From assembly GCF_024362695.1 (NCBI RefSeq), contig NC_065429.1, positions 1,203,501-1,267,500 on the forward strand: 64,000 nt of DNA. The letters are read 5' to 3'. A program made the translations under genes and the position numbers. The notes under the pieces were generated by a model. That model was not told the DNA's origin and ran no database searches. It was given only the letters and a program-made list of their open reading frames with translations. This document shows, one piece after another, positions 12,601 through 19,713 of this stretch (position 1 is its first letter; every line of letters starts with the position of its first letter). The stretch comes from Pectinophora gossypiella. Lineage: Eukaryota; Arthropoda; Insecta; Lepidoptera; Gelechiidae.

Positions 12601-13156
12601 TCCGAAGCACAGATCATCTTATTAAAAAATAAATGTGAAAAAAAAGTGGAGATATGGCCTATAGCGCTAATTTTTTATATTATACAGGGTGTTAGTGACG
12701 TCGTAACGAATACTCAGGGGGATGATTCAGACCATGATTCTTAGTTGATATCAAGTGGATTTTCCTGTGGGAAAATGTATGAAAAGTTTAGTGTTTTTTT
12801 TTATTATTTTCCGTTCGATACTTATGCGAAAATAATTAAAAAAAATAACAAATAAAAAATACATAAAAACGACGGAAAATTCCACTTGATATTAACTCAG
12901 AATTATGGTCTGAATCATCCCCCTGAGTATTCGTTACAATGTCAGTAACACCCTGTATAGTAAATAATATTTCTCTCCCGCAGGTATGTTCGGGCTGGGC
13001 GCGGCTCAGACGCGCTGCGTGAAGTGCTACAGCACAGCCCCAATGGCAGATGTGGCGCGGTTGAACCCGGCCCGGCTGGCGCGGCTCGTGTGGACCAACT
13101 CGAGGACCGTCACCCTCATGCTGGCCGATGGCTCCGAGACCAGGTTCAACGTTTAG
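528..13156 (+). CDS. Rbcn-3B: WDR7 / Rabconnectin-3 beta orthologue, C-terminal part (10 exons, 5' partial)
   Basis: WDR7/Rbcn-3B is the WD40 subunit of the Rabconnectin-3 complex, which regulates assembly and activity of the V-ATPase on endosomes and synaptic vesicles (family knowledge). Ten exons (528-639, 1650-1773, 2842-2983, 4681-4740, 6307-6492, 7838-7964, 9451-9649, 10090-10216, 12261-12431, 12984-13156) join in consistent phase to give about 472 residues and a TAG stop. Blocks that match the vertebrate WDR7 C-terminus as I know it include CLEVRDASQALLLAEL, ELKRKQTTAVVLLGVIGAEF, GRGFTVWEPYLDVS, GLPLSPQADS, RHALTLIATARPAAFITT, VMDIILHCVDQS and the WD repeats with FSPDGRYLVSY. The N-terminal WD repeats lie left of the window. 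Oddities are a Gly/Ala-rich insert in exon 9451-9649, a weak donor after 2983 and a pure C tract before 6307. Confidence 0.95.
888..1085 (+). mobile_element. (TATG)-tailed repeat
   Basis: ccgacagagggattgtgttc to cgggcgtgagtttatgtatg. Copies: 7600-7795, 38703-38800, 40560-40798, 61885-61978. Confidence 0.7.
1289..1634 (+). mobile_element. SINE-A (tRNA-derived), full length
   Basis: A-box-like tggtctattggttagagcg, B-box-like ggttcgattcc, body with ggagcagcgtgg, and tail ggctgtttatgttatgttat. The tail ends about 15 bp before the exon at 1650. Confidence 0.85.
1650..1773 (+). CDS. Rbcn-3B: Rbcn-3B exon b
   Basis: It encodes GPKGRKALVDSWAQYLPLYT and continues to a CAG|gtgggc donor. The phases fit exons a and c. 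The acceptor lies only about 15 bp beyond the tail of a tRNA-derived SINE. Confidence 0.9.
2003..2221 (+). mobile_element. Foldback/MITE-D
   Basis: Contains gactgatgagattggagtgg and its inverse, then aaacgcggtaagaacccgtt and gataataaccgcgtaaactt. A repeated family; copies are listed separately. Confidence 0.75.
2842..2983 (+). CDS. Rbcn-3B: Rbcn-3B exon c
   Basis: It opens with an acidic run (QEEEFEEEEEEIVRAPSS) followed by the conserved helix ELKRKQTTAVVLLGVIGAEF. The donor implied by the reading frame is AAG|gtttttttt, which is GT followed only by T and poor at +3 to +6. No better donor exists before the frame runs into a poly-Phe stretch and a stop. Confidence 0.87.
3195..3768 (+). mobile_element. 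MITE-D interrupted by MITE-E
   Basis: MITE-D sequence runs to gataat at 3360 and resumes at aataaccgcgtaaac (3738) after a complete MITE-E (3362-3737). The interruption dates MITE-E as younger here. Confidence 0.8.
3362..3737 (+). mobile_element. MITE-E (~376 bp)
   Basis: Ends ggccccgattcctgcagaca and, inverted, ggtgctaattcctgtaaata; the sub-terminal taattttattttaagttata is inverted at both ends. No coding capacity. Confidence 0.85.
4160..4422 (-). mobile_element. Poly(A)-tailed SINE/non-LTR element with 14-bp target duplication
   Basis: aaatgagagttaca flanks both ends (4146-4159, 4423-4436). Reverse complement begins ccccgatactgaccccgccg and ends in an A run after gacttattgtag-type sequence. 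It is inserted inside a 147-bp-class mariner-like MITE. Confidence 0.85.
4681..4740 (+). CDS. Rbcn-3B: Rbcn-3B exon d, 60-bp basic linker
   Basis: A 60-bp exon after a long CT-rich acceptor. It encodes AAGNKRRKDGDSRKSSVVEG when joined to its neighbours, a low-conservation basic/serine linker between two conserved blocks. The phases (2 in, 1 out) fit exactly. It could be alternatively spliced, since 60 bp keeps the frame. Confidence 0.8.
4750..5040 (-). mobile_element. (ATC)-tailed repeat
   Basis: catcatcatcaatttaagag, ttccctcttgccttccgcag, to cttgccccttccgtcctgca. Copies: 40355-40510, 47540-47665, 51815-52060. Confidence 0.65.
5119..5232 (-). mobile_element. SINE-A, 5'-truncated
   Basis: Only the 3' third is present: aacataaatagcctatatat through ccacgctgctcca, in Rbcn-3B intron d-e. 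Confidence 0.75.
5979..6190 (+). pseudogene. RTE-type fragment with (TATG)n tail
   Basis: Encodes RRPRRTYDDQIGDV, NRRACMKRLMN and REVCQDRSKWNSIVSAYPGG, ending gagtttgtgtatgtatgtat. A 3' end of a non-LTR retrotransposon. Confidence 0.7.
6307..6492 (+). CDS. Rbcn-3B: Rbcn-3B exon e
   Basis: It encodes a leucine-rich helix block followed by RRAAVDLLGRGFTVWEPYLD, diagnostic of WDR7. The acceptor is preceded by 17 consecutive C residues. The donor is G|gttcgt. Confidence 0.93.
6598..6786. repeat. Minisatellite acatctctgtgaacacacac
   Basis: About eight imperfect copies in Rbcn-3B intron e-f. It creates long antisense open frames rich in Cys, Val and Ser that are not genes. Confidence 0.85.
6802..6895 (+). 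mobile_element. SINE-B head fragment
   Basis: tRNA-like head: ggcctccgtagtccagtggt, then gcgttgggctcacgatccgg and gtcccgggttcc; no tail. Confidence 0.65.
7142..7372. mobile_element. MITE-F, long terminal inverted repeats
   Basis: Starts cagggtgttagtgacattgt and ends in its near inverse (gatgccacttacaccccg), flanked by TA. Arms of about 80-100 bp would form one hairpin. TA flanks suggest a Tc1/mariner-type origin. Confidence 0.75.
7410..7565. mobile_element. MITE-F, half copy
   Basis: ccagaccatgattctgagtt to ttacggtgtcactaaca. Confidence 0.65.
7600..7795 (+). mobile_element. (TATG)-tailed repeat, copy
   Basis: Same sequence as 888-1085; the tail turns into a (GT)n run about 40 bp before Rbcn-3B exon f. 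Confidence 0.7.
7838..7964 (+). CDS. Rbcn-3B: Rbcn-3B exon f
   Basis: It encodes GLLEMCSDADKLVPSMTYGL, then PLSPQADSCRTARHALTLIA, matching the WDR7 C-terminal region. The acceptor is cccccag and the donor AG|gtatga. It completes a split arginine with the next exon. Confidence 0.95.
8238..8505 (+). repeat. Tandem pair of a repeat with gtaagaccgagggggtgagg
   Basis: Two adjacent diverged copies; a third follows the MITE-E at 8882. Related pieces at 30365, 30600, 52905 and 62230. Confidence 0.6.
8506..8881 (+). mobile_element. MITE-E copy
   Basis: Full-length copy with the same ends as 3362-3737, in Rbcn-3B intron f-g. Only a few differences by eye. Confidence 0.85.
8960..9395. mobile_element. 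436-bp MITE, 27-bp perfect TIR, 4-bp target duplication, copy 1
   Basis: gggtcgttcttcttttttat plus cgacaat at the left is exactly inverted at the right. GTAT is duplicated at 8956-8959 and 9396-9399. It ends 55 bp before Rbcn-3B exon g. Confidence 0.9.
9451..9649 (+). CDS. Rbcn-3B: Rbcn-3B exon g with Gly/Ala tract
   Basis: It encodes PAAFITTMAREVARCAALAA, a Gly/Ala-rich tract, and then RAEVLRGVELLIDRMHNEVA. The conserved ends match WDR7, but the middle is replaced by glycine and alanine encoded by very GC-rich DNA. Long antisense frames here are codon-bias shadows. Confidence 0.94.
9749..10078 (+). mobile_element. SINE-A, full length
   Basis: Same structure as 1289-1634, inserted in a copy of the CCATGG-type element hairpin. 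The tail gcagtttatgtgtttcatgt leads straight into the acceptor of the exon at 10090. Confidence 0.85.
10090..10216 (+). CDS. Rbcn-3B: Rbcn-3B exon h
   Basis: It encodes VMDIILHCVDQSHLKSKGLN and then FPAICRYNQVSHCPATRRIA, which leads into the WD40 repeats. The acceptor is catgtgcag, about 10 bp beyond the end of a SINE. The donor is G|gtaagc. Confidence 0.95.
10590..11690 (+). mobile_element. 5'-truncated non-LTR retrotransposon
   Basis: Contains the reverse transcriptase C-terminal frame below and a 3' tail with aataaatgaataaataaata before an A run (11669-11690). The GC-rich block at 10590-10700 is probably also retroelement sequence. Confidence 0.7.
10813..11439 (+). pseudogene. Non-LTR retrotransposon reverse transcriptase C-terminal fragment
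   Basis: The readable part KKRAVRIIARIRSDVSARPY, then IKFKIMTFPCLLIYQTALYA, matches the QKRAIRII-type post-catalytic region of Jockey/CR1-like reverse transcriptases. The catalytic YxDD region is missing. It ends at a natural stop, so it is a 5'-truncated insertion, not a host gene. Confidence 0.75.
11735..12130 (-). mobile_element. (GATTCT)-tailed repeat with two nested insertions
   Basis: cagtttcttgtcatttcttc to gaataaatgattct-type end, interrupted by MITE-D (11876) and an 80-bp (TTATG) tail fragment. Copies: 5495-5690, 39050-39240, 47865-48015, 20085-20175. Confidence 0.65.
11876..11980 (+). mobile_element. MITE-D fragment nested in another repeat
   Basis: cgggttcttaccg then ctactttaaacgcggtaaga to cgcgtaaacttaaacaatgt; it interrupts the (GATTCT)-tailed repeat at 11735-12130. 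Confidence 0.75.
12120..12246 (+). repeat. (TGATTC/TGATTT)n microsatellite
   Basis: Imperfect hexamer/heptamer repeat that continues the tail of the repeat at 11735-12130 and reaches the acceptor region of Rbcn-3B exon i. Confidence 0.8.
12261..12431 (+). CDS. Rbcn-3B: Rbcn-3B exon i, WD40 repeats
   Basis: It encodes two WD-repeat-like blades: VGSHTGQLAMYELRAGRCQS, then GPVTACAFSPDGRYLVSYAT ending in LSFWQST. The upstream polypyrimidine region is a (GATTTCT)n-like microsatellite that grew from a transposon tail. Confidence 0.96.
12440..12630 (-). mobile_element. SINE-B, 5'-truncated
   Basis: Reverse complement of the body and the tail gggttgatggggttggtaat...gatagaaga, directly after the Rbcn-3B exon i donor. 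Confidence 0.75.
12682..12958. mobile_element. MITE-F copy
   Basis: acagggtgttagtgacgtcg to gtcagtaacaccctgt, in the last Rbcn-3B intron, 26 bp from the acceptor. Confidence 0.8.
12984..13156 (+). CDS. Rbcn-3B: Rbcn-3B terminal exon
   Basis: It encodes MFGLGAAQTRCVKCYSTAPM, RLARLVWTNSRTVTLMLADG and SETRFNV followed by TAG. The ending matches the conserved WDR7 C-terminus pattern. A long-TIR MITE ends 26 bp before the acceptor. Confidence 0.96.
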
Positions 13157-13412
13157 GGGTTAGACGAGGTGTGGGGTGAAGCTAGGGGTGCTTAGTTATA
13201 GACGTTACCATACGCTAGACACTATGTTGCCCGAGAATCGATTATATTTTCATAAAGAAAACTCAATACACTTTGTATTATCTGTTAATTTCACCACTTG
13301 GCACTGATTAGACTTAGCTAACGACTTGATGGTACTGCTGGCTAACTCCAACTGACTGACTACCTGACCGATTGAAGCTCCCCTCCTTTCGCCCCACCAA
13401 AGCCAAAATAAA
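13157..13412 (+). other. Rbcn-3B: Rbcn-3B 3' UTR with AATAAA
   Basis: An AT-rich stretch after the stop codon. The first canonical AATAAA is at 13407-13412, so the transcript probably ends within about 30 bp of it. Cleavage position is inferred, not seen. Confidence 0.55.
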
Positions 13413-13559
13413 ATGGTCGACTGTGATTGGTCGAGAAATACACCGCCAGGAAACAGTCGAAATCAACGTTCTGTGTTGCCATTTTTCAAGAAGACTATAA
13501 AGACACTTATTTTGAACGAATAGTTAAGTTACTTATTTTTTTAAATCATGACAATATTG

Positions 13560-13790
13560 AAATAATTGATAGCATTGCAACTACTTTACAATCGATATCG
13601 GTAGGCCTATCGATAGTATCGATTTATATAACCGATTATATCTCTAACAATTATTAGATAATAATCGATATAATTGTTGAACTTCCAATATCGATTTAAT
13701 CGATAGGCGTATCCATATTTAGATTATTTAGGGGTTAGAAAATAATCGATTATTTATACAGTCGATTATCGGGCAACACTAGTGGGTATT
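13560..13790. promoter_or_regulatory. Cluster of CGATA / TATCGATA motifs
   Basis: Includes tatcgatag near 13609 plus several atcgata and cgattat words just past the Rbcn-3B end. In Drosophila, TATCGATA is bound by DREF and CGATA clusters by BEAF-32. Part of it (gattatcgggcaacacta) recurs at 17113, so a repeat is the alternative. Confidence 0.3.
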
Positions 13791-13881
13791 ACACCATTTA
13801 AAAGTATATAAATCATATTGTTGCACTAATATTCTATATATTTACTGCGACGCGCTTTATATCAATGGTTAGTAGTTAGTA

Positions 13882-14377
13882 CCATGGTTTAAGAAGGCCA
13901 GGGGGATTAAAATGGCCATATCAAAGCAATTCATCTAAAAAAGCAATATTGCAATTTGACATTTGCGCATATAAAAGCAATTGCGCAATGCAATCAACTG
14001 TCAAATAGCAATATTGCTATCTTAGATGAATTGATTCGATGTGGCCATTTTAAGCCGCCATTGCTAGCCCTTTGATGACGTAAGTGTTACCATTAAATTG
14101 GTATCTCCAACATTCCTAGGACGTAAATTTTATTTTTGAAAATTAAGTGAATTACTGACTAATGTATTTAATTACTATTACTTGTCACATATACAAAAAT
14201 CATTAAGTAAATCTTTTACTAAAAGTTCAAAATTTCCTTGTAAAGTAAATAAAAAACATTGGTCGTGGGTAATTTATTTTTTACGAAATGGCAACACAGG
14301 GTGGGACGACGTCAGCTGGGGTAACCTTGAAATGTTAGCTGTCACTTTTGAGCATACCTGGTTTTCTTATACCATGG
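13882..14377. mobile_element. CCATGG-TIR element with internal hairpin
   Basis: ccatggtttaagaaggccag and inverse cctggttttcttataccatg; TTAGTA flanks both ends. Inside lies a long hairpin (aagcaatattgcaatttgac and its inverse). Confidence 0.7.
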
Positions 14378-14528
14378 TTAGTACATAGAGATAATCTCCT
14401 TAAATGAATTAACCTACCTAACTTAAAATGTCATAACAAATATTATTTATTGTTTTTTTTATGCTGAATGGTTGGTTTACTTGGCATTGTACCAAACGTT
14501 CTCGTGTTAACAGTACAGCTTACAATCA

Positions 14529-14832
14529 CATAAACAGCCTATATACGTCCCACTGCTGGGCACAGGCCTCCCCTCAATCAACCGGAGGGGGTATGGAGCA
14601 TACTCCACCACGCTGCTCCACTGCGGGTTCGTGGAGGTGTTTTTGCTTAACGTGCCCTCCGAAGCATGGAATCATCTTACTTTTTCGGACAATCAGGTGA
14701 TTCAAGCCTGAAAAGTCCTTACCAAACAACGGACAGTCTCACAAAGTGATTTCGACAATGTCCCCATCGGGAATCGAACCCGGATCTCCAGATCGTGAGC
14801 CTAACGCTCTAACCACTAGACCACGGAGGCTG
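14529..14832 (-). mobile_element. SINE-A, reverse orientation
   Basis: Reverse complement of the SINE-A consensus; the head is at 14832. Its upstream flank (aataaacgtta and about 80 bp more) is shared with the copy at 1289, so both carry an extended 5' module or sit in the same repeat. Confidence 0.85.
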
Positions 14833-15394
14833 TTAACGTTTATTTCCACAAAAAACTTGGTGCACTGTGCATTACAAAATTTCTTAGGCTAAATATACAT
14901 TTTTGATGAGTGACGTGGCCCTGCCTACCCTATTGAGGATCACGGCCGTGATATTGTTTATGTTAACGTTAAAAGTCATTGTAGTGTTTCTATTCCTATA
15001 ATCAGTATTTTTGAAATGTCTGTTCATTCATAATCAAAACTAATATTAATTGATTAGTCACTAATAAATGTAAAATTGTATAAAATATATTAAATGAAAA
15101 AAAAAAATAGTTATCTAATGCATTTATGTTATTGTAAATTAGGTATCAAAATTGTTGATTGAATGTATTTATTCCAATAAATTAATTGTTATACGTATCT
15201 ATTTTATTATTTATATACAAGCAAAGTACAATTATACTTTATTGCAACAAATTAAAAAGAAATATTTACAACGACAGACTCTTAACTAGGTGTATATGGC
15301 AAATGGCGGCATTTTCGCTTAAAGCGAATTCTTCCAGACAACCATAAGGTAAGGAAATATATAAAAATTATAAGATTATGGTGCTTGTACGGTG

Positions 15395-15675
15395 TAAATA
15401 CCATCTAATTTTATTTTAAGTTATATCTGTCATTTTCTTATCCGCCGAAAAGGAAAGGGACGGGTAATCGACAAGCATAAAATTTATGGAACACACGTCA
15501 ATTTTAAGCACAAATCTAAACCAACCGTCTAAAAATTTTACATCCGTCAATAACCCGACACAGTTAAGTAGACAGCACGTCAAACGGATTGCATACCAGC
15601 GACGTACCTTTTGATTCGCCCGGGTTATTCATTAATTTACTCATTCTTCCTAAAATTAAGAGCTGTGAATCATAT
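15395..15675 (-). mobile_element. MITE-E, truncated
   Basis: Starts at taaataccatctaatttta and breaks after gagctgtgaatcat. Confidence 0.75.
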
Positions 15676-17249
15676 ATTTTCTATGTGTATTTTTTACAGG
15701 CATTTGCATATAAATCTGTTCTAATGAGGGACTTTCCAATCGGCGTTCCCCAAAAACACGATAGATGGCGTTGTTAAGGGTGTGGGTGCCCTACCGGGTG
15801 CAGTGAATTAAACAATCCAGTCCGATATGACACTCAACATAAAGTTTATTTTTGCACGAGTACACAGCAAGAAGAAGGTTCACAAAAGTCACTAGACGGC
15901 ACAATAGATAAAAGCGTAGCAGTTAGAATAGAAAATAGAACTAACTAGAAGGCACAGGTTCAGGAAAATGATAGATAGCGTGAAGTTAAAAACATATAAA
16001 AATATCAGCTAACTACGTAGCGTAAAGCGCGGGAATCTTTACATAAAAAGCAAGCGGGCATTCGCCGTGGTCTTTGAGATACGACTGGCGCGTCAGCTGT
16101 GTCGCTTGCGGTGCGGTGGGGCGCGCGCGCGCCTCGCATCGATTCATGACCATATAAGGTATTGTAGGCATAGGAGCGATGCGCGCCCGCTGAGTCACAA
16201 GTTGTACAGCGCGCCACAAAGGTTCGGAAATACTTCCACTTCACGCCTGCATCCCGGAAGGGGTATGCAGACTTGTATAATTTAGCGACATCTTAACATC
16301 AGGTCTGCCTCCCTGAAGGGGTAGACAGACGTGAATACCTTCAAACAAAGCAATGTTTATAATACAACGATCTCACCCGGGTTTACTTGATTTTATGATT
16401 TTATATTAACTTAAGATTTGTTTTTAATTTGATTAATAAATAATTTGTATTAAAAAATGATTTAAGTAATTTATATGTTCCCACAAGGGTTTTCTGCGTT
16501 TAAATTTCTAATTTCATGGAACAGACATATGCATCTTTTATCTTTGTTTTTGGATATAAATGATGACCCTTTTTATTACACCAAGGTACAATTACAACTT
16601 CCACCCATTATTATTCTGACCAAAATAAAGAGAAGCAATATAGGTAGCAACATCATTCTATATATATTATACTGTAATCCGAATATCAAGCAACAATTAG
16701 TTTTATATATGCTTCTGCCATTACATTAAATTTATGAACAATTTTATACCCCAGCAATGAGAAAATAGGTAATTATCACGTTAAAAGTGAACAACGCTAT
16801 CTATCGTGTGTTTGGGGAACGTCGATTGGAAAGCCCATTGTAATAATCGAAGGTACTAGGATACTAGCTGTCAACGCAGACTATACAACAATAGTATAAT
16901 CTTGTCCCAAAGGACTTGATATCAGGCCATAATCTTTAAAAAAAAAGTATAATCGATTATTTATAGTATTGTTGTTGCGGCTTTTTGGCGGGAACGGGAC
17001 AGTTGCTTTCTTCATTGAATAGTAATAAAAAATCGAAGAAAAGACATAACGCCACCTATCGCGTTTTTGGGGAACGCCGATTGGAAAGTCCTAATTAGAT
17101 GGTTAGAAAATAGTCGATTATCGGGCAACACTAACATGAAAATTAGCATTCGTTTATATTTAGAAAAACGATAATTGCGAACGAGCGAATAGCGGGTAGC
17201 CATAGATAAAGGACGCGCGAAAATATACTGTCTATGCGGGTAGTTTTCG

Positions 17250-17459
17250 AATCGGCGCCATATTGCGTGCTGCACAGCATTGCAATTACAGTATTTTTGT
17301 TAAACTCGGTTTCGGCGGTTATCTTTCGTGTTCTGGAACATAATTGTGTTATTTTTGTGTGCATTATGTGATATTAAAAATTAGTTAGTCATACTGTGTG
17401 ATTGGTGAAATATCTGGTTCATTCTGTTGGACTAGTGGTTCGCTGCAACTCCTCATCAG
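17250..17459 (+). promoter_or_regulatory. Possible orphan first exon / promoter
   Basis: cggcgccatattgcgtgctg opens a less AT-rich block ending in ctcatcag|gtgagtgaca, a consensus donor. No coding frame. Could be a 5' UTR exon of a non-coding RNA, or an old retroelement promoter. Confidence 0.25.
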
Positions 17460-17621
17460 GTGAGTGACATACCTCTTATTTAGTATTTTACGAATTGGGT
17501 AGTTTCCTAGGTCAAAGATAAATTATGAAATTCTGTGTACTAAATAAAGACAGATCTAAAGGTGACAAAAAACCTTTTCCTTTTTAATTTATTTTTGAAT
17601 TTTAATAAAGACAAAAAATAA

Positions 17622-17862
17622 CAGCCATGGTTCAGTGGTTGAGCGATGGGCTTACGATCCGGAGGTCCTGGGTTCGAATCCCGGTGGGGACATAATATCA
17701 CAAAAATTACTAGTTTGGTTAGGACATTATTACAGGCTTATCACCTGACTGTCCGACAGTAAGACGATCCGTGCTTCGGAAGGCACGTTAAGCCGTTCGT
17801 CCCGGTTATTAGTTACTGATGTAAATACGTAGTCGTTACATGAGCCATAGCAGGGACCTTTT
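17622..17862 (+). mobile_element. SINE-B, tail-truncated
   Basis: acagccatggttcagtggtt head, B-box ggttcgaatcccggtgggga, body to catgagccatagcaggg. Confidence 0.8.
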
Positions 17863-18288
17863 TTTTAGGGGGAAAAAAGGTACTTGTGACACATTTTTCT
17901 AGACGTCGCAATGTGTGCAAGTGGGAATTTTCCCGTTGTAGACTCTTTAATGTAGGACATTAGCTGCTTTTCTTTTGTATCTTTCTTGTACTTTGGTCTT
18001 TTCTGCCTAAAGGTTAGGTTATAAAGCTCTCTATAAATAAGTTTTGCGCCTATTTACTGACGGGAATGCTCCCAAAGTGGAAACATTCCGCTGGACCTGA
18101 CGTCGCTTTTCTCTACGACGCGTTCGCTATTGAGGATATAACTTATACCGATTTTTCATTCTCACTCGACTGTCGAACTAATGGAGAAAAATGGCACAAC
18201 AAACGAGTCTTGCCATAAGAAAACCAGGGGGGTTAAAATGGCCACATCAAAGAAATTCATCTAAGTTAGCAATATTGAACAGCCTCCG

Positions 18289-18577
18289 TGGTCTAGTGGT
18301 AAGAGCGTTAGGCTAACGATCTGGAGGTCCGGGTTCGATTCCCGATGGGGACATTGTCGAAATCACTTTGTGAGACTGTCCTTTGTTTGGTAAGGACTTT
18401 TCAGGCTTGAATCTCCTGATTGTCCGAAAAAGTAAGTTGATTCCGTACTTCGGAGGGCACGTTAAGCCGTTGGTCCCGGCTATTAGCCGTAAAAACACCT
18501 CCACCAACCCGCAGTGGAGCAGCGTGGTGGAGTATGCTCCATACACTCTCCAGTTGATTGAGAGGCTATTTATGTAG
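18289..18577 (+). mobile_element. SINE-A with internal deletion near tail
   Basis: Head and body as in the consensus; the ggaggcctgtgcccagcag segment is missing before ggctatttatg. It interrupts a CCATGG-type element hairpin. Confidence 0.8.
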
Positions 18578-18865
18578 CAATATTGCTATTTGACATTTGT
18601 TAGCATTGCGCATTTTTATAAGCGCAAATGTCAAATTACAACATTGCTTTCTTAGATGAATTGCTTCGATTTGGCCATTTTAACTCCACTGGTATGCTCA
18701 ATCCCAAGAAAAGCCGCCATTGCTAGCCGTTTGATGACGTATTGTGTTACCATTAAAGTGGTATATCCAACATTCCAAGGACGTAAATTTTATAATTGAA
18801 AAATTAAGTAAATTACTGTCTAATGTTAATTACTTGTAACATATAAAATCATTAAAACTGTAAGT

Positions 18866-19300
18866 GGGTCGTTCTTCTTTTTTATCGACAATAAAAAGAC
18901 ATTTTCCCAATTAATCGGACTTAACATCTTTAAAATTATAACGGCAATAAATATTTTAAAACATCATATAAAGATCTGTCCGTAAAGGACTATTTAGTGG
19001 TTCTCTTTATCTTAGTAACATACTTTTCTTTACAGGCGCAATCCAAAAAATATTGTGACAGAGTGGCCCTTTTCATCGGAGACAGCATTTTAATATACCA
19101 CTCTGTCACAAAATTTTGTGAAAAACAATGAAGCTACGTTAATAACTAATTGAGGAACCGATTAGTATTTTGCTTGTATTTTGAGTATAATAAGATAACT
19201 ATATTTTTGGACAATGGAAACATAAAATAAATTCTAAAACATAACTTATTAAAAGCAGTACGTAAGACAGATCATTGTCGATAAAAAAGAAGAACGACCC
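18866..19300. mobile_element. 435-bp MITE, same family, copy 2
   Basis: Same ends as 8960-9395, with AAGT duplicated at 18862-18865 and 19301-19304. About ten differences from copy 1 by eye, so both moved recently. It interrupts a CCATGG-type element. Confidence 0.9.
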
Positions 19301-19713
19301 AAGTATATCTTTTACTAATGCCTTGCAAAGATAAACTAAAAACATTGGTCGTGAGTAATTTATTTTTTATGGCAACGCAGGATGGGATCATGGTATAAGA
19401 AAACCAGTTATGCTCAATCCTATGACAAGCCGTAATTGCTAGCCCATTGGTGACGTAAGTGTTACCATTAAATTGGTATTACCAACATTCCAAGGACGTA
19501 AATTTAATTTTATTGAAAATTAAGAATTACTCTTTCAAAGTTAAAAATTGCCTTGCAAAGATAAATGAAAAACATTGGTCGTGGGTAATTTATTTTTTAC
19601 GAAATGGCAACACAGGGTGGGACGTCAGCTGGGCTAACCTTGAAATGTTAGCTGTCACTTTTGACCATACCTGGTTTTCTTGTACGGTCACGTGCATTAA
19701 TATCCTTCTATGT

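Larger units (their letters stand above)
18212..19683. mobile_element. CCATGG-type element copies, nested with SINE-A and a MITE
   Basis: Two partial copies (18212-19405, about 19406-19683), the first interrupted by SINE-A (18289) and the 435-bp MITE (18866). Confidence 0.65.

Noticed and set aside
16005..16285. Overlapping 60-80 residue frames on both strands around a GC-rich block
   Set aside because: No domain, no splice support, mutually overlapping; possibly part of an LTR or other repeat, but no LTR pair was found.
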